From Pterois miles (lineage: Eukaryota > Chordata > Actinopteri > Perciformes > Scorpaenidae): a DNA stretch of 64,000 bases. The notes beneath the pieces were generated by a model. It saw only the letters and a program-made list of their open reading frames with translations, was not told the origin of the DNA and searched no databases. The DNA is taken from NCBI GenBank assembly GCA_947000775.1, contig CAMQGK010000567.1, positions 124,001-188,000 on the forward strand, read 5' to 3'. Shown piece by piece: positions 11,701-23,700 of the stretch. A program made the translations under genes and the position numbers. Every line of letters begins with the position of its first letter. Within the stretch, counting starts at the first letter, position 1.

Positions 11701-14700
11701 TATTACTCTGCCAGGCGCCTGACTATTGTTACTGTAGTGCTCCTACAATCCACCCAGCGGTGCAGCTTCGAAGCTTACCAAACTCATAATAAAACATTTT
11801 GACAGTTTTTGAGTGCCCTGTACCACATAAAATTGGTTCAAGGAGGTCAGTAAGCACAACCAAAATTCATATATAAGCTACACTGTTTTATAAGGCACAC
11901 TGTCGACTTTTGAGAAAATAAAAGGATTTTAAGTGCGCCTTATAGTCTGGAAAATACGGTAAATGCCTTGAATTGTATTTGTATTTAGGATTAGATAGAG
12001 TGATTGCACTCAACTTTGGGATATGAGAAATAATCAGTATTTATGCTGAATAACAGAATTTAAAGGTGCTCTATATGATAACCAGAGCATTAATATAGCA
12101 GCAAACAGCTATTTGTCTTGTAAAGATATAATGAAGTAATGTCTAGCAGCCCCTCCAACAAATCACCGTCTTAACATGGTGGAGGGTTTTGTTTGGCCCA
12201 GTGATCCTGGGAGCTGTGTTGTCCAGGGGCTAATAGCACCTGATAGAGTCTATGAAAGGGAGGAAGGGTCAAACCACCATTCAGTGACCCTATATGAATC
12301 GGCCAGACGAGCTGCTTTACCTCCCCCTTGAAAAGGAAAAGTGTGGCCCCAGCCAGACCGGGGGGGGGGGGGGGGGGGGGGGGCTCTGTCTCCCTTGTAT
12401 CCTGTCATGTCTCTATTTTCTGTAATAATGTCGCAAAATGCCCCAAACTATAATATAATTGTGTGTGTTCTGTATTATGTGTTCAGATGTATTTGGTGAG
12501 TGCTACCAGAACAGCGAGAGTCGCTCCTTCACTCTCCTTATACGGAAGTCTCCAGTGTGGGGCGGAGCTACGTGTCTGCAGATGGCCACTGCGGCTGATG
12601 CCCGACTGTTCTTCAGCCACGATGGTGTTCAGGTAGCGATACTGTTCATCTGCCAACAGTAGGATTTAACAGACAGGCTTAAACCAGGCTTTAAGTATTA
12701 AAATGACAGCTGATATTGAAACAGATGAATCAGTGAGTATAATGTTGGTTGGGAGCTGCTGTGGTGACAGTGCTGTCTCTGCTGTAGTCCCTGCTGTCTC
12801 AGATCTGGTGGGGTGACATGGATAGAAGTACTGAGGTCTGGAAACTGCTTCTCACCTTCTTCCTACCCCCTCTCCTCTACACAGACCTTATCAACTTCAG
12901 GTCAGTGTTGGATTAATATTGTGCTATGCTATGTGATTATTCTGTAACTTTTTGTGTGTGATTGCAAATTGATTCCATCCAACACGTTTTCACTCCCAAC
13001 TCATCAAATGTCAGTTTTGGACTCGGACAACATGGCAAGTTTCTGCACATTACATGCATAGTGTCTTTTCAAAATAAACTTCTGTGTTCACAGGAAACAA
13101 ATATTATGATATTGTAACCCTAGGTCTATAAACACAGGCGGAGCCCACCCTGTGGGTAATATAATAATATGGGTGGCATGGGCCCAGCCACCTCAGCTAG
13201 TACACAATTTATCTGGGTAAAGCCATAGTCTAACCCTCCAGGGGGCAAAAACGAACAGTACACGCCCTGCACACCACATTCCCTGGGTCATTGAGGAGCA
13301 TAGGAACATACAGGTGTATCATGCCCAGAGGGGGTCAGTTGCCCAGGGGCTGTTATTCCAGTGAGCACAGACCCTGAAAAGGAGCCTGACATGTCCCAAG
13401 AGGTAAAACCATATAAATATGTAAGGTGTCGACCATGATGCAGCCGTACAAATGTCACACTCACTCCACAGAGCAAGGCTGTGTGTGTGCAGACCACAGT
13501 GGGAGGGTCTCTTCTTGCCTGCCTGTAGGCCTGGGAGAAGCCTCGAGCACCAATGGCATCCCACTGTGAGGACGGAGCAGGCACCACTGGTCGTTGCCTC
13601 TTTACCCCCTGCAGAATCTACTTCATGAGAGGGTAGCCAAAGACTGGTCTTTTGCAAAAAAACCCTCATGGCAGAAACAAATGGCTGCTGCATACAGTTT
13701 AAAAATGGTATGAGACAGCCCTCTATCAATCAGACTGTAAAAAGGAGAGAATAGACCCAACTGCACAGGAAAGGGTATCTAGCCTTCTTTCCTCCACCAG
13801 TGTTGAGGAAAGAAGCCCCCCCCACCTTGTCAAGGATGCATCCATGAACACTGTGGCATAGCAGGTCACACGTCCCAACATTGTTCCCTTCAACAGGTGT
13901 TTCGGAGACCCCCAGTAGCATAGATTGTGCTCTACCGATGGGAGAATGATAACCAAGCATTGCTTGTTCTTCTTGGCATCCAAGCGAAGGCTGGCAGACC
14001 ACCTCTGCAGGTGCCTCATGTGCAACAGCCCCAGTGGCACCACTGCTTGAGCAGCTGCCATGAACCTTAGTGTCTGCATGATGGTCAACATCATCACCGT
14101 TCCCTGGAAGGCAAAACGCAAGAATTTCCTGTTTCGTTTCCACCTCAACATGAAAGTATGCGTTTTTAAAAAATAAAAAAAATAAAATAAAAAATAAATA
14201 TGATCAGGTAAGGATGAATGTTAAGGCTTTGATAGCCTACATCTTTGAGTTGACATATGCAACTCAGAGTCAAAAAACTTTAATTTTTGAACCAATTTTG
14301 AATGTCTCTTCATGCCAAAACCAGAAATTAGCACAATTACTTTACCATTTAATGGTATTTCACTGGGATTTGCAATACTGGCTTCCCCCTGAGAAATTTG
14401 GACATGGCAAGGCTCCAAAATGATGATATGCTATTATTAGCACAGTGTACGATGAAACATTTCACTATAGCAAATCCTGGTGAAATATGGTCTAAATGTG
14501 ACTGTTCAGTCAGCGTCTTCAAATAGTTGGTGAAAACACTTTAACTTTTGAACCACTTTTGAATCACTTTTGCGTCTTTTCATGGCAATCATAGTTGGTT
14601 TTTGAATGTCTTTTCAATGGAAAATGTTCACATTGCCAGTCATAAGTGACAAGTTAACAACATTCAGCATAGCAGGAACCCAGAAATGACCTGAGATCTT

Positions 14701-17700
14701 TAAAATGTTTAGCTGTTGGGGCATTGATGAGGCAGGTAACTGCTTCCTAGACAAGATTAAGGGAGATTGTCTCAAAATATGTAAGTATGAGAGTATGAAT
14801 ATGTAAGACAGAGACTAACTAGGATTTAACATATTATTATTGCACTGCAGATATAATAGAAGTAGTTTAAGATGAGGAACTAATTTATATCTAATCTCAT
14901 CTGTTTTTCTGCAGAAAAAAATGTAAGAAATAATGAGCCGTAATTGCAAGCAGCTAACAGATGGGTCTTTGTACTCCACCTCAGCTCTAAGTTGCACGTG
15001 ATTTAAACCACTGAGACCTGGTTTATGTCTGAAATCACGAGGTAGTCACGGTTAATTGTGCCTGAGGCACACATAATAATCACTGTCGTTAGTTAATTCC
15101 TTCCTTCGTTCATGTGAATGGGACCCAGAGTGAGGCTGGAGCGAGGGCTGGAAGCCAAAGTTAGCGAGCCGTGATGAAACAGTGACAGATATTTTTTTCC
15201 AGGTACTTTTCCAGGTGCAAGTCAAGGTATTTCGGATTCATTGAGCAAATTTCATAGGAATGAACAGGGCCCTGTCTCAAACGCTGCATCCAGGCTCTGA
15301 ATACATCCACGGCTCCATGCAGCTCTGGCAGTTTGAAGGAGTGGCAGTGGTAGGTGTGTCTTAGCGAAGGATCAATTTAATATTGTACTACACATTTAGT
15401 TTCCAACAACTGAAAGTGTCAAATGAATGCACTTTGTAGTGCCCTCAACATTTCCACAATGTAAACATGAAACATAACATGTAAACTACAAACCCGTTCT
15501 CATTCCCAGGGTATCAACGACTGATACTTTGTCATTGCCCTCGGTGTTCGATACCAACACACTAGGCACCCTTAACTGCAGTAAGAGACACCGGACTTTC
15601 CATTAACTACAATGTAAACCCTTCTGCGTCAATATTAAACTTTTTTTTCTGTCTTTCTGTAGCCACTCCTGGGCTCTGAAAATAAGGGAATGATTTTGGA
15701 CACATTGTTGTGTCTGCTCTGTGTTGACTCAGATGACTCGAGAGCTGAGAGCAACACATACAACATTATTATAACAGAAAAAAGCAAGTTAACAAAGTCA
15801 ACAGTTGTTTTCTGTTTTAACACAGATATTTTTCAATGGTTTTACAAGATCACATGCCAGGTTGTGTGTGTTCATGTTACAGAGAACAAGAGGAGGAAGA
15901 TAAGTCTGTAGAGGTCCACCATGGCAGAGACACTGACAGTCTGGATGGGAATGATGCCACCATTTTCTCCCTTGCTGACATTATACAAAAGTAAATACAA
16001 AAATGCTGTACATATGTAATATAAAGCAGATAGGGTTATATGATAGGTTTCCGTCTTAGTTGTAACAAAAATCCATTATTTTTTGTTGGGTCACAGTGAA
16101 GAAGAAGCTGAAGAGTTCAGGGCTCTGAAAGAAAATCTAAAAGGTGGGTTTGAATCACTATTCTGCTATTGGTACTTGTACTCAGTGGCCACTCTCTTGC
16201 TATAGAGCCAACACTATGGCTTGTGTATAACGTGAGGTGCGACTATGACATGAGGAACATCCAGGGGATGTGACTACCCCAGGACAGTTGTTCATCAAAG
16301 GTGACCCCCAAAAGTTTAGCCTCACTTCTTGTTCAAGGGAGTTCATCTTCTTCTGTACAGCATTCAACTTTACAGTCGTGATGATTGCATATTTTATTAG
16401 AGGAAAAATGTAGATTCTCTCCTAGTCATGGACTGCCATGAAACAGTTGACCAGCTTGTAGATCTTGCAAGGATACTAGAGGGGTAATGTGAGTTCCCCC
16501 ATCCAGTTTGTAGCACCTCAAAGTCTGAGGCCATATTACTCAAGTGAGTGAGAAGCTCTCACAAATGAAGGAATTAAAGTACCTCGAGGTGTTGTTCATG
16601 AATGTGGGAAAAATAGACTGACAGGGTAGAATTGGGGGGACTTGCCTGGGGAGAGCGGTTATTGGATTAAATGGTAAATGGCTGTGGGATCCAATCTAAA
16701 TACTCACTCACACTGAGCACAGCCTTCAGGAGCAATTTCAGGTTGAATATTTTGCCGAAAACACTTGTAGACAGGAGGAGCCAGGGACTGAAACTGCAAC
16801 ACCCATTCCTGCTATGCTTCTTCCTTGCTATTGGATCCCCTGTCCTGTGCAGTTGACTCTATTCTCTACTTTTTCTTACAACATTTGATGGATATTGCTT
16901 CATGAGACCACACTCCCATAAAGCAATTTCTGCAGGGGGTCAAGAGGCAGCTGCCAGTAATGCATGGACATGCCGTTGGTGCTCGAGGTGTTGGTGAAGG
17001 ACACCTTTGAGCCTCTAGAGTATTCCTCTTTGAAGGCCTTTTCATACAGGATTGCTTTGCAGCTTGCATAGACCTCAGCTAACCACCCTTTTGGAGCACT
17101 CCAGTTGCTTGATGCTTTGTGGATATTCGTTTGTTTCCAAGAATTTAAGGAGTTCATTCAGGTTGAGGATTATACAGCTGTGTGGTCCGCGTACACTCTA
17201 CATGCAACTTTGTGGTTTTGTCGGCCTTGTTCAGTGACACGAGTTTCTACGACACATGTACAGCAGCGTCATGATCGACACCTTGTCCATAAGTATGGCT
17301 CTATTTCCTGGTCATGTTATCCTGGACTGGTGCATAGGGTGGAGTGTGTGTTGTGTTGCACCTGACCTCGCTGTAGGTATGATACACCTACATATTCCCA
17401 TGACCGGTAGGAAATGTGGTGTGTAGGATGTCTGCTGTTTGTCTTTTTGACCTCTGGAGGGTTGGACCATGGCTTTACCCAGATCAGTTGTGTACAATCT
17501 GGGTTGGCTAGGGGCCCCAACCTCTTTATGCAACATTTAGTGGACGAATGCATGCTCATGATTGGAGGAGAGTATTAGCAATAGTCCTGGAATGCTGGAC
17601 CAAGTTAAAAAATTGTTGTCCCCATTTGTCATTTAAGGTCAGAAACATGGGAAAATTGAGTCCAGGTTGAAGCAGAGTACAGCTTTTACTGAGATGCATC

Positions 17701-20700
17701 ACCAGATGTATCACCAACAAGACATACAAAATAAACAAATGAGTTGTTGCTGTGATCAGTGACACTGAAATACACAATATAAATTAGATGGGGAAAAAAA
17801 GAAAGAAAGTTTTGTTAATTAAGCATGTGTACCTAGAATGTTGGCCACTGAGTGTCGGTGATAATCCATTTTGTATGACTGGTTGTTGACATCTTTGAAT
17901 CATTCCTGTTTTCATTCTTTTACTTATCTTTACTTCAGGCTCTTCGCCATCCAACTCCAAGAGACCATTTATTGTTTCACGGTGGAGACAGTTCTGGTTT
18001 GCTCCTGTCACCTCATTTCTTGGCAATGTGCTGTTGTACTTCCTGTTCCTCTGCCTGTTTGCCTATGTTCTGTTGGTGGACTTCAAGCCCCCGCCCCCTG
18101 ACGGCCCCGCCACTCTGGAATTCGTGCTTTACTTTTGGGTTTTCACCCTAGTGTGTGAAGAGATTCGGCAGGTTAGTTGTTTAGACATTAGTATGCACAC
18201 ACGTTTGCACATTGTTCTACTTTTTACAGTAGTTCAGTTTTACTAAATCACTCTGCAGTGTTTTGGTGTCTGATAAACCTTCAAACCAGGTAAAGAAACT
18301 GGATTGTATTTCATGTTCTCTCTGGAACCTGAGGCAACATACCCTGTCAGCGCTTAATGCTAACCTGTTACCATATCACCTAAAACAGTGGTCCCCAACC
18401 TTTTTTTTTTTTTGCGCAGTCCGATTAATGTAAGACAATAAAAATGATACTACCAGCAAATAATACAACTCACCACTATGCTGAATTAGTGGGAGCCCTG
18501 AGCTTGTTTCTCTGCAACGAGCCGGTCCAGTCTAGGTGTAATGGGAGACAATTATACTGAAGTGTGATGTGACTGGAGTAGCCGAGGATCGAACCACCGA
18601 CCTTCCGATTGGTGTACGACCTGCTCTACCCTCTGAGCCACAAATGTAGCTTTCTTTTTCTCTGAAGTCATACGCTCTAATTCTTCTGTCTCCTCATTGG
18701 GCTTTTTCTCCTTACCAAAGAAGCTCTCCAAAGACGTAATTGTTTTTTTTACTAATTTTTGCTAGCTTATGGGCTAAATTCATGGGGTATTGTATCATGT
18801 GACCGAGACGGATGTATCCGGGCATTTTTCAAAACATCTTTCAGACTCTGATAATCAATAAAACATTTCTCTCACTGACACAGACACACGTTGTAACACT
18901 GCACAGATAACCACATCCATCCACAAACAATATCTTGAGTCCTCTCACTCTTGCTTGACAGACCTTCTTTGTGGGCAGCCCCTTTCTGCTCCAGAGGATG
19001 AGGAATTACATCCAGGATGTGTGGAACAAGTGTGATCTCACAGCCATCACTCTGTTCGCTTTGGCTCTGTGCTGCAGGTGACTCGTCTGACAGAAGAATT
19101 TAAACTTACCAATGTAACTCTGGAGCCAGAAGGCTGTGCTGCCAGTTCTTGATGTATCTGTGCAGACAGACAGTCAATATCCCTTCTTTTGTTGGGTTAA
19201 GCTCTTAATCTAGGTTAATATATTGCATGACAGCTGATTGACTGCACTGTTTTGTTTCCTAGAATGAATCCCTGGTCTTATGAGTTTGGCCGAGCTGTGA
19301 TGGCCATAGATTTTATGGTCTTCACACTACGTTTGATCCATATCTTTGCCATCCACAAACAGCTTGGGCCGAAGATCATCATTGTTGGCAAAATGGTGAG
19401 TGCATCCAAAACAATCTATGGGCAATACACAAATAAATGAAAATGCAACATGAAACACAAAAATCAGTCATACGACTGTTTAACATAAAGTTAGGGTTTC
19501 TTGAAGATCCCCAGCTCCACCATGTCGAATATGTGGCAGTTTGGTATTAATGTTCAGTATTAATGGGCAATAGATCCTGATGAGGAGACGGCAGTGTGTA
19601 TGGCTGCCCTTTGAGAGGTCGGAATACTAGAAAGACACTATATACAGTTGTGTTCAAAATAATAGCAGTATGCTTAAAAAAGTGAGTTAAACTCAAAATC
19701 CTTATAACAGCTTTTATTTACATACACGCAAATGCAATGGGAAGACTGCACATCCTTTAACAAATCAAAACATGAAAATTTGTTATTACTCCACAGAAAG
19801 TGAAGAAAAAGGAATGTAGGCTCTTGAAACAATGAAACAAACTTAAAGTGCCCAAAATGGCTAGATTGAACTGAACTAACTCTGCCCCAAATAGTGGTAG
19901 AGGGTGTTGGCAGGATTGTGGCTCTGCAGGCCAACCTAAACATTTATTTTCTTCTTGTAAATGTCAAACAAACTTCTTGTGATGAAAACATATGTTAGCT
20001 CAGCGTGACACATTAAATGTTGGTGTCATTTAATCTTCACTGACAGTTGGATGTGTATTTGTGTGCCTGAGTCTGCAGCTCAGGAATGTAGATAATTGTT
20101 AAACCTACTCTGTATCATATTGTTTCTCCAGTATATGCTTGAGAGCTCCAATGTGCACAACAAATTTCAGTTCTTTTGAAATGATATCGTTAAACAGCAT
20201 ATTAATCAATGTACAGTGTTTAGTGTTTTTCTTGTTGGTCTTCACGTCTTCTCTGAGTCTTTTGGAAGAATCCAGATGTCTGGGCCTTTAACACGTAAAT
20301 CAAAAAGCAGCTCAGATGGTCTGGATGGGTAGTACATCTTGTTGTTTCTCCTCTGTGAGCTTAACCAGGTCGATTGTAAATTTAAGCATCTCACCACTTT
20401 CATTTCATTTATATCGTATCAATAATTTAAGCTTAATGAACAGAAAATTTTTCGACCAAGAACCTTCAGTATGAAAAGTGACGTGTGTCAGATTAAGTAG
20501 GCTACAGTGTTGGAGAAATTGTTCTGTAACACTTAAAACACTTTTAATAAACACACAAAACACTGAGGCTGAGGATAAAGAATAGAATTGCAATTAGGAA
20601 ACATACTGTAACACCTTGATACAAGAAACCAGAAACCAAGTTGGATGTCTAATCGAAAGACAACATCATTCAGCTTATTTACTTTTTTCATTGGTTGACT

Positions 20701-23700
20701 TACTGAATCAGTGTTACATTCATTTACAGCCATTCATGCATTAACATCAAACCTGCATGCTGTCTTCAAGTTATGCTGTAATGTACACACAGGCAGACAT
20801 GCACGCTCACACACAACACACACACACAGAAACAGATGCTTTAACTAGGTCAGTATTGCTATATGGTACAAATGAATGTTGTTCCTGTGAGAAATACCCT
20901 CCAGTTGTTGATAATGATGATTGATGGTAGCGCATGCTAACATGGTCAACACGTCAATAGTAACTGCATGCAAAAAAAATCATGTCATTAGTGCAATAAT
21001 GTACAGTGACCAGATTATGCCATACTATTTGAATGGCATACATACAGATCGATATCTGTTACAAGATCTATGTCTGTGATGAGTGAATGGCATAACTATT
21101 TGGTCCAGATGATGATGCTAATGAAAGTATAGACATACTGTAATGTGTTTCCTCACAGTCATGACTACAGTTTTAATCATGACCTCACTCCAGGGCCAGT
21201 CCTACGGCATCATCTATGTCTGATCTTCTTTTGCTTCCCTCAGATGAAGGACGTTTTCTTCTTCCTTTTTTTCTTGGCTGTGTGGCTCATGGCTTACGGA
21301 GTGGCCAATCAGGCACTCCTCTACTCATATGATCCGCGTCCTGATTGGATATTCCGCCGAGTCTTCTACAGACCATACCTGCACATTTTTGGACAAATAC
21401 CCATACATGAAATGGATGGTGAGCTGCTCACTTTCTATTCTACTAGTCTCTGTCTCTTTCAGATCATTTTTAATCCTAACTGTATTCACTCTCTTGCCAG
21501 ATTATTAATGATACTTAGTTAATATACAAAGCAATTCAATACAAGGCAAACCAACATAATGCAATAAATCATACCTTAATAAGCCTGTGTTGCATTATAT
21601 CATATATTCTAAAGGTTGTCTTGCCTTAAACTAGAAGGTGTTACTAATACTTTCAGTATTCATAAAGTGGGCCTTTCAGTATGATTTAATACCACAACAG
21701 CTGTACACAGAATCGAATACACATTCTCAACAAACGCTGGATATTAGAAGTTTAATAAAGGTGGTCGTTATTGCACAGCTCTTGCATTAGCTCACATAAG
21801 ATCAGGTCTAATATCCTGGCAACTCAGTGTATAGGACTTTGACTGCCCTTCATAGTTAAAATAGATGTTACTCTTTAAGGTGCTTGTAAATGTGTTGCAT
21901 AGATCCTCACATATTATTTTGGACTTCCCTCTAGCTGATAAATTGATGGATGGAGACTGTACAAACAATGCCACACGAATTGAAGCAGGAGAGGAGCCCT
22001 GTCTGAGCACCTACGCCAACTGGCTGGTTGTCATCCTCCTAGTCATCTACCTGCTGTTTACTAACATTGTATTGGTCAACCTACTCATTGCTATGTTCAG
22101 GTACTCTGTCATTTAGAAAGATTTGTTTCAGTTCTGATGCTGTTCTGCTGATTAAAAATATTTCAAACGTGACATATTGTATCGTACAGCATTGAAACCC
22201 AGCATAGGAAAGCATTTGAACTCTCTGTGTATTGCATAAAGTGATTTCAATTTGCTGTCTACAGCTACACCTTCTCCAAAGTGCAGGAGCGCAGTGACAC
22301 CTACTGGAAGTTTCAGCGTCACAACCTAATTGTGGAGTACCACTCAAGGCCCTGCCTTGCACCGCCCTTCATCATCATCTCACATCTCCACCTTTTCATC
22401 AAGAGATACATCCGCAACATTCCCTCAGTCAAAAGCCAACACTTTGGTGAGAAGTAGCGAGTACAGTATGAAAAGAGAAGACATGAGTGAAAGGAGAACA
22501 AGCACTTAATAGGGAAAGGATGGAGCAGTAAAGAAAAACTACAGTATAAAGGTCAAAGGTGGAGACACATACTGGTATGCATGTATTAGCTCTTGCACTG
22601 GTACTAGATAGGTCGTGGAGTTTGTCCATTCAATCTAGATGTGTTGGTTCATTTAAAAGTAACTGTACCTTGGGATACCAGGACAGTCGGTCCAAAGTCA
22701 GGCTCCTGGTTCCTTTATAGTCAAGACAGAGCTGTGTTATGCTTTCTTGGTAGCATGTCAAGTTGTTTATCAGATGATGTGAGGCTCCACCAAGGTTTCA
22801 CAATTTCAGCGATAATGTGTTCAAGGAAAACTGTTATATCGCAGACGCATTATATATTAGTTTACTCACTCAAGAACAGAGGGGTGCTGAGCCTGTTTTT
22901 GTCAAGGACAAATTAGTCCTGTTATACACTGGGATGTCAGGAAAGAGCAAGGGGCTCAGGCAACTAGGAAGAAGGGAATGAAGGATCCTGTTGAGGTGGG
23001 GTTTGAGTATTTGTTCTGAATGTTTCACAGGCACAGCATGTGCTCCTGTTTTGGGTATCAGTCTACAACTGGTGGAGGATCTCTATGGATATCCACAATC
23101 ATGTGAATCCATGTGTGCTTTCCAGTCAATTTACTGATCTCCTCTGTCCTCAGTTTTGGAGCTGCGGGGCAGGAAGGCCAGCCGCCTCAACACATGGGAG
23201 GCTATCCAGAAAGAAAACCTCCTCTCAGCTCAGAATAAGCTGCAAAGGGAGAGTGACACAGCACGACTTAAATGTACATCTGTCAAGTAAGTTGCCTTTG
23301 TTATTGTTGTGACTTTACTATATAATAAGGTTAGACCTAACCATTCATTACATTTACAATTAAGTTAGACTGACAAAAAGAAATGTGGAACATAGAATCC
23401 AGCCTAGACATCAACATTAAATTATTGAATATATTGATATTGGCATATATGTCAACTAATAACATAATCATACAGAAATGTCATATATGTTAGAGAAAGT
23501 GTCTTCATAGTTAGACTCTGAGTGTATTTGTCCATTGTAAAATGTCCTGCTCACTACATACTATGTAGTATACTATTTACAATATCTTGGCCACAATTAT
23601 TTTTATCGATTTTTGAATGTTTGTATTTATTATATGTTCATATTAAATGTCACTGACCAAATCTGTAATCACACCTTTCACTGAGGGTACACTTTTACTG

